The position numbers and the translations under genes were made by a program. Shown in pieces: positions 36,439 to 47,600 of a DNA stretch of 64,000 nucleotides (within the stretch, counting starts at the first letter, position 1; every line of letters begins with the position of its first letter). Origin of the DNA: Chloroflexota bacterium (GTDB taxonomy: Bacteria; Chloroflexota; Anaerolineae; Anaerolineales; Anaerolineaceae); the NCBI GenBank assembly GCA_016887485.1, contig CP069394.1, forward strand, positions 1,612,001 through 1,676,000, read 5' to 3'. The notes under the pieces are model-generated. The model was not told the DNA's origin, did no database searches, and saw only the letters and a list, made by a program, of their open reading frames with translations.

Positions 36439-36681
36439 CTACGCCTTCAACCGCTCAATCGCCTTTAGCGCCTGCTTCACTTGATAGGCTTTCGCCATTC
36501 CTTTATCATTCTGGATATTTATCCTGGGGTCTCCTATCCACGGAGTCTTATAAATTCTGTGACTACTTCCAGATTGTCTTGGCTCTCCAAAGAAGAGATC
36601 ACAAATCTTACATAAGTCAGTAAACCTCACCCCTTTTGGGTTTTGTTGCATCTTTGTAAGGATATTTTCAATAGAGGGCAT
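36439..36681 (-). CDS. hicA: HicA-family toxin (mRNA interferase)
   Basis: The toxin (80 residues) cleaves mRNA or tmRNA in an RNase-independent manner, through a small double-stranded-RNA-binding-like fold. The conserved GSSHRIYKTPW carries the catalytic histidine and NIQNDKGMAKAYQVKQALKAI is the C-terminal helix region. It is longer than the 60-residue E. coli form, with an extra N-terminal helix (SIENILTKMQQ). The ATG at 36681 lies only about 8 bases past a good -10 element, so the transcript may be nearly leaderless. Confidence 0.87.
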   Translation of the reverse strand: MPSIENILTKMQQNPKGVRFTDLCKICDLFFGEPRQSGSSHRIYKTPWIGDPRINIQNDKGMAKAYQVKQALKAIERLKA

Positions 36682-36688
36682 ATAACAT

Positions 36689-36716
36689 ATGATACTACTA
36701 TTGATACTATTGTCAA
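36689..36716 (-). promoter_or_regulatory. hicA promoter with repeated operator
   Basis: TTGACA (36716-36711) and TATCAT (36694-36689) lie 16 bp apart on the minus strand. Two copies of TGATACTA (plus strand 36690-36697 and 36702-36709), one and a bit helical turns apart, cover the spacer and the -10. They are a likely HicB-binding operator, though no binding is shown. Confidence 0.6.
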
Positions 36717-36800
36717 GTTCATATTATCCACTCAATATTGATAAATGAGAATCATTTCTCCCAATTGACCCCGACATCCTCCTATAGTATCCTTTGAAAT

Positions 36801-37805
36801 ATGACCGAACAGGCAACCGCCCTCGCCCACCCCAACATCGCATTCATTAAATATTGGGGCCTGCGCGATGTCACCCATCGCATCCCGGCCAATGATTCGC
36901 TCTCAATGAACATCGGCTGCCTCTCCACGCGCACCACGGTGACACTCGACCCCTCACTGCCTGCTGATGTGCTGGTGCTCAACGGCCAGCAGGTGCGTGG
37001 TGCCAGCCTGGATCGTGCGCAACAGTTCATGGACCGCATCCGTCGTTTGGCGGGCAAACCCAGCCCGGTCCTCATCGAATCAAGGAACAATTTCCCCATC
37101 GGTGCTGGGGTTGCCTCCTCTGCCTCCGGATTCGCTGCCCTGGCGCTGGCCGGGACGGTCGCTTTTGGTCTGGACCTGCCCGAACCCGCCCTCTCATCAT
37201 TGGCGCGCTTCGGCTCTGGCTCAGCCTGCCGATCCATTCCCGGCGGTTTCGTGGAATGGCGCACCGACCCGGAAACGGGGGATTCCTATGCCCGCAGCTT
37301 TGCCCCCGCCGATCATTGGGACCTGGTGGATTGCATCGCCGTCCTGAGCAATGAACATAAGGCCACCGGTTCGGAAGCCGGCATGCGCCTGGCGAACACC
37401 AGCCCGCTCCAGGAGGCCCGGGTGGCCGATGCGGCCCGCCGGATGAGGCTCAGCAGGCAGGCTATCCTCAACAGGGACTTTGATTCCTTTGCTGCCATCA
37501 CCGAACTGGACAGCAACCTGATGCATGCCGTGATGATGACCTCTGAACCGCCGCTCTTCTATTGGCAGCCCGAATCACTCGCCATCATGCAAGCCGTCAA
37601 AGCCTGGCAGGTTGAAGGTCTGCCCGTCACCTATACCCTCGATGCCGGCCCAAATGTGCACGTGATCTGCCTGCAGGAAGCCCTCAGCGAGGTGCTCACC
37701 CGCCTGCGCCAAATGCCCGGCCTGATCGAAATTCTCAAAGGCTTCCCCGCTGGACCCGCCCGATTATTGCCGGATGATTCGCAAGTTTCCTCCCAAAAGG
37801 TATAA
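36801..37805 (+). CDS. mvaD: mevalonate diphosphate decarboxylase family protein
   Basis: A GHMP-fold enzyme of 334 residues. HPNIAFIKYWG near residue 11, ASSASGFAALALA near 112, GSGSACRSIPGGFVEW near 137 and TLDAGPNVHV near 280 with the catalytic Asp are the decarboxylase signatures. The residue after IKYWG is Leu where typical diphosphomevalonate decarboxylases have Lys. A decarboxylase of this family from Roseiflexus (Chloroflexi) acts on mevalonate 5-phosphate, so the substrate here could be either the mono- or the diphosphate. No strong RBS is visible before the ATG. Confidence 0.9.
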   Translation: MTEQATALAHPNIAFIKYWGLRDVTHRIPANDSLSMNIGCLSTRTTVTLDPSLPADVLVLNGQQVRGASLDRAQQFMDRIRRLAGKPSPVLIESRNNFPIGAGVASSASGFAALALAGTVAFGLDLPEPALSSLARFGSGSACRSIPGGFVEWRTDPETGDSYARSFAPADHWDLVDCIAVLSNEHKATGSEAGMRLANTSPLQEARVADAARRMRLSRQAILNRDFDSFAAITELDSNLMHAVMMTSEPPLFYWQPESLAIMQAVKAWQVEGLPVTYTLDAGPNVHVICLQEALSEVLTRLRQMPGLIEILKGFPAGPARLLPDDSQVSSQKV

Positions 37806-37872
37806 TTACTCCCTGATAGAAAAACTATAAGCAGCAGCCAATTTCGGCTGCCTAATGAAAAGGTTTTGACAC

Positions 37873-38949
37873 ATGGATGTCTTTCTTCTAATATTACAGG
37901 TCGTTGTCGTCCTGGGCGTGCTGATCTTCTTCCACGAATTTGGGCACTTCCTGGCCTCTTTGGCTGTCGGGATTCCGGTAGACGAATTCGGCTTCGGTTT
38001 TCCACCCCGCTTGTTCAAAATTGGTGAGTGGAAAGGCACCGAAATTACAATTAACTTGATACCCTTTGGCGCGTTTGTCCGCCCACATGGCGAGGAAGAT
38101 GACGATGTTGATGGCGGCATGGCTTCGGCGCCAGCCTGGAAGCGGTTCGTGATCGCTTTGGCAGGCCCGGCCATGAACTTCCTGATCGGCATCATCCTGC
38201 TGATCGTGCTCTACGTCGGCCTCGGAGTTCCAGCCTCAGATCAGGCATTGATCAATGATGTTGCAGCCAATTCCCCCGCGATGGCAGCCGGTCTGCAAAT
38301 CGGCGATCTCATCACCTCGATCAACGACGAACCTGTCGGTACCATCAACGAGGTCAGCGCGGCAACTCTTGAAAATGCCGGTACAGAAATGATCATCACC
38401 GTTGATCGGGATGGCACCCCGCTCACTTTCGCGCTGATCCCGCGGGTGAACCCACCGGAAGGCGAAGGCAGCATGGGCGTTGGCCTTACCAACCCTCGCA
38501 AACCCGCCCCCTTCTTTGATGCGGTCGGAGCTGCGTTCACCTCCACCGGCTATGTGGTCAAAGAGACTTTGCTACTGCCCGGCCGCCTGATCACCGGTGC
38601 TGTGGATGCCGCCTCAGCCCGCCCAATCGGTTATAAAGGCATTTACGATGTCTACAGCCAGGCTGTCACAATGGATGAAGAAAACCCCATGATCACTGCG
38701 CAGCCTCTGCCCATCTACACCCTTTCCTTCATTGCCAACATCTCCCTGGCGCTGGGCATCACCAACCTCTTGCCCATCCCGGCTCTGGATGGCGGTCGGA
38801 TTCTTTTCACCCTGCCTGAACTGCTCTTCAAGAAACGCATCCCTCAAGAATGGGAAAACAGGGTTAACACCGCAAGCTTCTTCCTGCTATTACTCCTGAT
38901 GGTGTTCATCACCATCCTGGACTTCACCAATCCAGTCGTCCTGCCCTGA
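37873..38949 (+). CDS. rseP: site-2 protease family membrane metalloprotease (RseP-like, M50)
   Basis: A 358-residue intramembrane zinc protease. HEFGH near residue 22 supplies two zinc ligands and a catalytic Glu; the third ligand is the Asp in NLLPIPALDGGR near 300. A single PDZ domain (about 125-200) lies in the extracytoplasmic loop, and there are four membrane helices. Such proteases release anti-sigma factors or clear signal peptides. The HEAT-repeat gene follows 27 bases downstream and may be co-transcribed. Confidence 0.92.
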   Translation: MDVFLLILQVVVVLGVLIFFHEFGHFLASLAVGIPVDEFGFGFPPRLFKIGEWKGTEITINLIPFGAFVRPHGEEDDDVDGGMASAPAWKRFVIALAGPAMNFLIGIILLIVLYVGLGVPASDQALINDVAANSPAMAAGLQIGDLITSINDEPVGTINEVSAATLENAGTEMIITVDRDGTPLTFALIPRVNPPEGEGSMGVGLTNPRKPAPFFDAVGAAFTSTGYVVKETLLLPGRLITGAVDAASARPIGYKGIYDVYSQAVTMDEENPMITAQPLPIYTLSFIANISLALGITNLLPIPALDGGRILFTLPELLFKKRIPQEWENRVNTASFFLLLLLMVFITILDFTNPVVLP

Positions 38950-38975
38950 CGACGTCATAACGAGGACCCCCGAAA

Positions 38976-40118
38976 ATGGACTCACCTAACCAGAAAGAAT
39001 TCACCTTCGACGAGATCAAAACCGCCTTGCTGGATAACGCCTCCCCGTTCCCCACGCAGATGGTCTATTTCTTTTCCGACATCAGCACCCAGAACCTGCG
39101 CAGCCTTAAAGAAGTGTGGCCGCAGATCTGGCTTGATCGCCGGCGCGGGCTGTTGGAAGATATGGAAAACATGGCCGAAGCCGATACCCTGTTGTTTTTC
39201 GACAATGTCGCCCTGATGGCTCTCGATGATGAAGACCCGGTCGCCCGTTCCACTGCGATCCGCCTGCTTTGGCAATCGGAAGAGGAAAAACTGGCTCTCC
39301 GTCTGCTCACGCTTCTGGTTGAGGATCCCAACCCAATCGTTCGGGCCGCTGCTGCCACGGGGCTGGGTATATTCGTTTACCTCGGTGAACTGGAAGAAAT
39401 CAGCGCAGAGACCTTTAATAAAGTTATGACCGGCCTGATCGAAGCCCACCGCGGTTCAGATGAAGTGTTGGTCCGCCGCCGAGCGCTGGAAGCCCTGGGC
39501 TATGCCAGCCACCCTGATGTCCCCGTATTCATCCAGCAGGCCTATGAGTCTAATGATGAAGATTGGCTCCAGACGGCGCTGTTTGCGATGGGCCGCTCCT
39601 GTGACCAGGAGCGTTATGCCCGGATGGTGTTGCGGATGTTTGAGCACCCCGACATGGTCGTTCGCTATGAAGCCATCCGCGCGGCAGGCGAACTTGAACT
39701 CACTGCTGCCCGTGAGGTCCTTTTCGATCTGCTGGAAGAAGGCACCGATGACGACGATATCTACTTCGCGGCAATCTGGGCGCTCTCCAAGATCGGCGGC
39801 CAGGGCGTGCGTAACCTGATCGAGATGAACCTCGAAGAAGCGGTGGATGCCGAGGAATTACAGCTTTTGGAAGAAGCCCTTGAAAACCTGGACTTCACCG
39901 AACAAGTCAATTCCTTTGACTTGATGCTCGTGGATGAAGACGACCCCAGTGAATGGGTGGATGAAAACGGCGATTCCTACACCCCCGTTCACAGCCATCA
40001 CCATCACAGCCATGATTTTGACGATGATGACGACGATGACTTTGACGATTATGATGCGGATTATGACGACGACCTCGATTTTGAGGACGACGATGATTAT
40101 GACGAGGAAGACGAATAA
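38976..40118 (+). CDS. HEAT-repeat protein with acidic, His-containing tail
   Basis: The first 300 of 380 residues are helical HEAT/PBS-type repeats, for example DEDPVARSTAIRLLWQSEEE near 85 and NPIVRAAAATGLGIF near 115. Such proteins act as scaffolds. The C-terminus from about 325 has SHHHHSH followed by about 40 residues that are nearly all Asp/Glu/Tyr, which may bind divalent metals or be a charge tether. It is soluble by sequence and follows the site-2 protease. A specific function is not recognised. Confidence 0.75.
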   Translation: MDSPNQKEFTFDEIKTALLDNASPFPTQMVYFFSDISTQNLRSLKEVWPQIWLDRRRGLLEDMENMAEADTLLFFDNVALMALDDEDPVARSTAIRLLWQSEEEKLALRLLTLLVEDPNPIVRAAAATGLGIFVYLGELEEISAETFNKVMTGLIEAHRGSDEVLVRRRALEALGYASHPDVPVFIQQAYESNDEDWLQTALFAMGRSCDQERYARMVLRMFEHPDMVVRYEAIRAAGELELTAAREVLFDLLEEGTDDDDIYFAAIWALSKIGGQGVRNLIEMNLEEAVDAEELQLLEEALENLDFTEQVNSFDLMLVDEDDPSEWVDENGDSYTPVHSHHHHSHDFDDDDDDDFDDYDADYDDDLDFEDDDDYDEEDE

Positions 40119-40180
40119 ATCCTTCGTGGATCACTGACCCACCTTGTTTGTACCCCAACCCACCAAATTAAATGCCCTTC

Positions 40181-40470
40181 GTAGGGTGCCGCACCTCTTT
40201 TGTGCGCACCATCCATCGCAAGAACATTTACATAGTGCGGTCAACCCCGGAGCGCACCCTACAAACCCCAAATATTACCCTTCCGTAGGGTGCCGCACCT
40301 CTTTTGTGCGCACCATCCGTCCCAAGAACACTTCCATGGTGCACTCAACCCCGGAGCGCACTCTACAAACCCCAAACATTACCCTTCCGTAGGGTGCCGC
40401 ACCTCTTTTGTGCGCCCCAAGAATCCCAAACTCTCCGATTTGGTGCGCTCGACCCCGGAGCGCACCCTAC
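40181..40470. repeat. three 82-bp palindromic repeat units at 104-bp spacing
   Basis: Units at 40181-40262, 40285-40366 and 40389-40470 are each exactly 82 bp, separated by 22-bp linkers. The ends are inverted: GTAGGGTGC opposite GCACCCTAC (GCACTCTAC in unit 2). Inside each left arm GGTGC-C-GCACC is itself palindromic and is followed by TTTTGTGCGC. The middle (about 30 bp) varies between units while the ends do not. No coding potential is seen. It looks like an amplified REP-like or non-autonomous mobile element. Confidence 0.9.
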
Positions 40471-40535
40471 TCGACCCCGCCAATTCACTCCATGTCGGGT
40501 AAAATATCCTGTAACTAAACAAACGGGATAAAGAT

Positions 40536-40829
40536 ATGACCGAAACTCAAGACTACCACTTGCATGCCCTGATCACCGGCATGGTCCAGGGCGTTGGCTT
40601 CCGCTTCTTCGTACTGAGAAGCGCTGAAGAACTGGAACTGGCCGGCTGGGTACGTAACCGCTGGGACGGCCGCGTGGAAGTGGCCGCTGAAGGCCCCCAC
40701 GACGCGCTTAATAAATTGCTGCTCAAGCTGCGCCGCGGCCCAATGAGCGCGCAGGTGGAAGATGTGGAATATGACTTCTCAGATTCCAAAGGGGAGTTCA
40801 AGCAGTTTGGGGTGTTGGCAACGTATTAA
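40536..40829 (+). CDS. acyP: acylphosphatase
   Basis: A small enzyme (97 residues) that hydrolyses carboxyl-phosphate bonds. GMVQGVGFRFFV near residue 14 contains the phosphate-binding Arg, and GWVRNRWDGRVEV near 37 contains the catalytic Asn. The AXXE-type C-terminus ends in FGVLATY. It stands alone between the palindromic repeats and a terminator. Confidence 0.94.
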   Translation: MTETQDYHLHALITGMVQGVGFRFFVLRSAEELELAGWVRNRWDGRVEVAAEGPHDALNKLLLKLRRGPMSAQVEDVEYDFSDSKGEFKQFGVLATY

Positions 40830-40832
40830 GTT

Positions 40833-40873
40833 TGTCATCGCGAGGAAGTCCAAAGGACGGACGAAGCGATCTC
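40833..40873. repeat. dispersed REP-like sequence (TGTCATCGCGAGG type)
   Basis: The stretch from TGTCATCGCGAGG to GACGAAGCGATCTC resembles a repeat of the TGTCATTGCGAGG...GAAGCAATCTC form that is scattered through intergenic DNA in many bacteria. Only one copy is in this window. Its right end supplies one arm of the acyP terminator. Confidence 0.6.
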
Positions 40874-40894
40874 AAATAATGATCGCTTTTTTTT
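40864..40894 (+). terminator. terminator of acyP
   Basis: AAGCGATC (40864-40871), 9-nt loop, GATCGCTT (40881-40888), extended T-run. Confidence 0.85.
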
Positions 40895-40913
40895 ATTTCT
40901 TCACAGCCCCCTC

Positions 40914-42953
<2,040 letters not shown>

Positions 42954-43055
42954 GAGGGTTATCCTTTTTTGGGGGTTTACTTTGAATTTATCGAACAATT
43001 GGTCTGTATTGATTTTACCAGAAATGCCAATGGTTTTGTAACCCGCCGAATGGAT

Positions 43056-43084
43056 TTATCATCCAAGAAGTGATGCGGTAAAAT
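43056..43084 (+). promoter_or_regulatory. probable promoter of SIS-transaldolase pair
   Basis: TTATCA (43056-43061), 17 bp, TAAAAT (43079-43084), 29 bases before the SIS gene start. Confidence 0.45.
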
Positions 43085-43113
43085 AAAATTAAAATAAATA
43101 AAAAGGAAAACAA

Positions 43114-43866
43114 ATGGCTTTCATCCAGGAAATTCAGGGCGTGCTCAGCGCCATTGAACAGAACGAACAGGAAAGCATTCACAAAGCTGCCCAGGCTTGC
43201 GCCGCCTCCATCACAGCCGGACGTGCGGTGCTGATGTTTGGAGCCGGGCATTCCGCCCTCCCCGCGCAGGAGGCTTTCCCGAGAATCGGCTCAATTGTTG
43301 GTTTTGTTCAGATCACCGAACCTGAACTCGGGTTCAATGGGTTCGTGACGGGCAAGGGCGGACAGCGGCAAATGTCCTTCCTCGAACAAACCAGCGGCTT
43401 TGCCGAAGTCATCCTCGAAAATTACAACCTGACCCCCGAAGACACCTTAATCGTGATCTCTAATTCCGGGATCAACGCCCTTCCGGTGGAAATCTGTGAC
43501 CTGGCCAAAAAGCAAGGGCTCACCACAATCAGCATCGGCTCCACCACCCACGCCCTGGCCAATCAACCCAAGAATCCCCTCGGTAAGCGTCTGATGGAAG
43601 TCTCGGATATCCATATTGACACGCATGTCCGCGAAGGCGACGCCCTGGTGGATCTCGATGGCGGCATAAAAGCCGGCGGCGGCTCGACAATCGCTTCAAT
43701 GGTGGTGATGAATGCCATCATTGTGGAAACCATCCGCTTGCTGATCGAAGCGGACGTTCCCTTCCATATCTACCCGAGCCATAATGTCAGCGCTGACCTG
43801 GATGACATGATCGCTCAGGAGCAGGCCTTATTTGAAGCCCATAAGAAACTAATCGCTAAACTATAG
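43114..43866 (+). CDS. SIS domain protein (UPF0309-type sugar isomerase)
   Basis: The protein (250 residues) has one SIS phosphosugar-binding domain. VLMFGAGHSALPAQEAFPR near 31 and LIVISNSGINALPVEICDLAKKQG near 114 are the phosphate-binding loops. The family is annotated as sugar isomerase or N-acetylglucosamine-linked, without proven function. The transaldolase gene starts 10 bases downstream, so both probably act in sugar-phosphate metabolism. Confidence 0.83.
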   Translation: MAFIQEIQGVLSAIEQNEQESIHKAAQACAASITAGRAVLMFGAGHSALPAQEAFPRIGSIVGFVQITEPELGFNGFVTGKGGQRQMSFLEQTSGFAEVILENYNLTPEDTLIVISNSGINALPVEICDLAKKQGLTTISIGSTTHALANQPKNPLGKRLMEVSDIHIDTHVREGDALVDLDGGIKAGGGSTIASMVVMNAIIVETIRLLIEADVPFHIYPSHNVSADLDDMIAQEQALFEAHKKLIAKL

Positions 43867-43876
43867 GAGCAACCTC

Positions 43877-44524
43877 ATGAAATTCTGGCTGGCAACCGCC
43901 AATCTCAAACGAACCGAAGAATGTCTGGCTTATGGCGTTTTTCAGGGTGTGATCACCAATCCCCACGTCGTTGCCCTTGAAAAACGCGAGCCCGTTTCCC
44001 TCTTCACCGATCTGGTCAAGATCGCGCCTGCTGCCTATTACCAGCTGCACGCCGGCACGGTGGAGGATATGCTGAAAGAAGCGGATAAAATGCTGTCCAT
44101 TGATCCCACCAAAATGCGGATCAAAGTCCCCGCCACGCGTAATGGGCTGGCTGTCATCCGGAAGCTCACCGATCAAGGCATCCCCGTGATGGCCACGGCT
44201 GTCCCCACAAGCACCTGGATGATCTTTGCCATCGCTGCCGGTGCGGTCGCCGTCGCCCCCTACAGCGGTATGCTCCAGAAGCGTAATATCCTCTCAAAAA
44301 TGGAGGGCGTTTTCGCCATGCAGGATATCATCGAAACCCAGGGTTACGATGTCGAGATCTGCACCGGGATTTACGATGCGACCGAAATTGCCCGTTACGC
44401 TGGCTATGGGATCAAATCCGCCTTCATCTGGGAAAAGGACGTGGAAACCTATCTCACGCAGGACCTGGTGGATGAAGCCGCCGCCAATTTCAATGGCGAC
44501 TGGGCTGAGATTGACGCCTACTAA
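43877..44524 (+). CDS. transaldolase / fructose-6-phosphate aldolase family
   Basis: A 215-residue class I aldolase of the short TalC/FSA type. The Schiff-base lysine is in MRIKVPATRNG near residue 78. GVFQGVITNPHVV near 20 and VAPYSGMLQKR near 126 are also conserved. It could be a transaldolase or a fructose-6-phosphate/sedoheptulose aldolase; the short type includes both. The RBS is TAGGAGC. Confidence 0.87.
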   Translation: MKFWLATANLKRTEECLAYGVFQGVITNPHVVALEKREPVSLFTDLVKIAPAAYYQLHAGTVEDMLKEADKMLSIDPTKMRIKVPATRNGLAVIRKLTDQGIPVMATAVPTSTWMIFAIAAGAVAVAPYSGMLQKRNILSKMEGVFAMQDIIETQGYDVEICTGIYDATEIARYAGYGIKSAFIWEKDVETYLTQDLVDEAAANFNGDWAEIDAY

Positions 44525-44544
44525 TTCAAGGTCATGCCATAAAT

Positions 44545-44577
44545 AAAAAGAACACTCTCAATGAGAGCGTTCTTTTT
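44545..44577. terminator. bidirectional terminator
   Basis: AAAAAGAAC-A-CTCTC, loop AAT, GAGAG-C-GTTCTTTTT. A-rich and T-rich flanks allow it to stop the transaldolase transcript (plus) and the HD-GYP gene (minus). Confidence 0.88.
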
Positions 44578-44600
44578 ATTTTTTCTAGTTATTACTGCAC

Positions 44601-47600
44601 TTATTCTTTTTCAAGTATCTCCAGGAATTTGTCCACTACCTCCGGATCAAATTCCTTCCCAGCTTGTTTCTTTATATATTTTATGGTTTCCTCATCCGAC
44701 CAGGCACCCCGATATGGGCGGTCGGAGGTCAGCGCATCATAAGCATCCACCACGGAGAATATCCGAGCCTCCAGCGGGATGTCCTCATCCTTCAGCCCCT
44801 CCGGATAGCCGGAGCCATCCCAGCGCTCATGATGATAATGAGGAATAAGTAACGCCGGCTGCAGATAAACGATGGATTTCAGCATTTCATTGGCATATAC
44901 CGGATGTTGACGCATGATCTCCCATTCCGCCTCATCCAGTGGTCCAGGTTTATGCAAAATCTGATCCGGGATGCCCATCTTGCCGATATCATGGAGCAGA
45001 ACGCCCCGCCTGAGGTGCACCAGGGCCTCATCATCAAAACCATAGGCCTTGGCAACCTTCTCAGTCAATTTAACCACTCGGCGGCTGTGACCTTCGGTTT
45101 CCTTGTCGCGGATCTCGAGCGCATGGGCCCAACCCTCAATGGTTGCGTCATAAGCCTCACGCATTTCCTTATTCGCTTGTTCCAGGCCCCTAAACAATAT
45201 CAAATTATCCACTGCGATAGCCGTCTGGCCCGCCAAAGCCTTAGCGAAATCAATCCAGTCATCGCTGGGATTCAGTTTCGACCGGTGCAGAATTTGCAGC
45301 ACACCTTGAAGTTTACCTTTCGTGATCAGAGGAAGACCATAATATGAAACAATACCTTCTTTGGCAAAGCTGAAGGGATATTTATGCCCATCATCTGTCA
45401 GGTTGATCTCTGAGATAAATAAAGGCTTCATCTGAGCAGCAACAGTACCCACATAACCCTGGCCAACTGGGACTTTATGATCTAGATCCCCTTCCGTCCG
45501 ATAGCCATAACTTTGTTGGTAAGCTAAGACCTGTTCTTCTTCTTCATACAGAAAAACCGATGCAACATCAACATTCAGTCCAACCTTCACCTGTTCCAAA
45601 ACTATATGTAAGGCATCTGAAAGGTCCTTGCTAGAAGTAATGGTGCCATCAATTTTTCGCAGCACCTCCAGATTCCGCAGGTGGTTATTAGTTTGTTCAA
45701 ACAAACGGGCATTGGTGATGGCGATTGCCGCTCGATTGGCGTACTGCATGGCCACTTCGATATCCTGTTCTGTATAAGGAGTATCATCACACCGGTCAAT
45801 TGTGAACATACCGATGACTTCATGCCGATTGAATAAAGGGACCCCTAACCAAGATTGGATTGTTCCATGCAGGTTCTTGACTGTAGCGGGCCTAAATGTT
45901 GGGTAGATTTCTGATACATTGGTAAATGCCAATGGTGTCCGATTTTTAATCACCTCATAATTAGGATAGCCCGGCTCTGAAGGGAATCGCATCTGAAGCA
46001 CTTCCTCAGGAAATTCGAACCCTTTACAGGCAATAATCTGTAATTGATCTCCATCAATGGCCAAAATCGACATCGAATCAAATTTGATCAAATTCCCAAG
46101 GTGGGTTGTAATCAAATCAAGGACTTCATCCAATTCCAGGGTTGAAACGATCACCTGGTCAAGTTCACCCATTGCCATGATACGGTTGTAGTATTGGCGT
46201 TTTTCTTCTTCCGCCTTCACCCGATTGGTGATATCAATCGCAATCGTAATCACAATAGACTGGTCATCAGGAAGATTTCCTAATGGAGCAGAACTAAAAT
46301 ACCAGTGCAACAATTCACCCGACTTAGCTGTAACAGGGAAAATGCCCTGATGCCCGGTAAATGTCTTTGCGTACGATCGCTGAACCCTTTCCTCAATTTC
46401 TTTTTCAATGTCAGGATGCGCGAGGTGGATCCATTGAGGGATAGTTTTAATTTCTTCCCGGCCATACCCAGTTGTATTTAGCCAAGCTTCATTGACGTCA
46501 AGTACAGTCCCATCTTCTGCGTGAATCATAATTGGGTTTGGCGCATTTAATATCGCATTACGGAAGCGCCGCTCACTTTCAAGCAATTGGTTCTGAGTTT
46601 GCTGCTGCTGATACCAAAGACCTAGGCGATCAGCGACACTTGCCATAAAATTAACTTCCTCTGGAAGGAGAAAAGGCTTGTCTTCTGTATAAAAAACTGA
46701 AATTTGCCCAATCACTTCATTCTCAATTTTAATTGGGACTTTCTGACAATATTGTGTTTCGACGGCCATTGGATCTGTTGTAAAATTTAGGCCATCCAGA
46801 TTTATGGTTGCCACTGCCAACTCTGAAAATTGCATGCCTCTAACAAGTTCCCGCGCTAACAAGTTACAGATGTCTTGCAGTTGGTTTTCCTGCTGAATGA
46901 TTCGGCTGATTCTTGCCAAACTGTGCAATTCTTTAATCCGCTCTTCCAAAGCCCGTTGAATCCGAATCTGATCCGTGATATCCACAAAAGTGGTGAAAAC
47001 CTGATAGGGTTCATCTTTTCCCTCATGAAATTGCGGCACTGAACATACATCAATCCAGACAACATCATTTCGTTTCGGATTGAAAACGCCAAATGCATAC
47101 CCTTCAACAGCCTTGCCGGATTTTAAGGCAATCATCGCTGGGTGCTCAGGACCCGGCAAAGGATCCCCATTCATTTTTATGGCCTTCCAGCAATCATCAA
47201 AGGAGCTGAGCCCTTTTAGTTCTTCATTAGTAAAGCCCAAAATATGTTCCGCTGCTTTATTCGCCCCGGTGATCCGCCCCTTATCATCCTGATAAACAAC
47301 CCCCTGGAGCATGGAGCTAAACAATGCCCTGAAATTAAGTTCGCTATGCTTGAGAATGGTCTCTGCTTGCATACGAGCAGTCAAGTCGATAAATACTGTA
47401 GCAAATTGGTTGGGCTTTGGAGAAAATGCTGTTATCAGAAAATGGCGATTTAGCGGTTCATAAAATTTTTCAAATCGTTGTGATATCCCCGTTGTTGCAA
47501 CTTGTACGTAGATGTCAAACAGGTCCGTCTTTTCAATCCCAGGCAGCACATCCGTAGCGAGCTTACCAATGACATCCTCACGCCTGATGCCGGTATGTTC

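Noticed and set aside
40181-40470. Regular spacing of three repeats as a CRISPR array
   Set aside because: The repeat is 82 bp and its conserved parts are the two palindromic ends; the linkers (22 bp) are themselves similar. No cas genes are nearby. CRISPR has short identical repeats and unrelated spacers.
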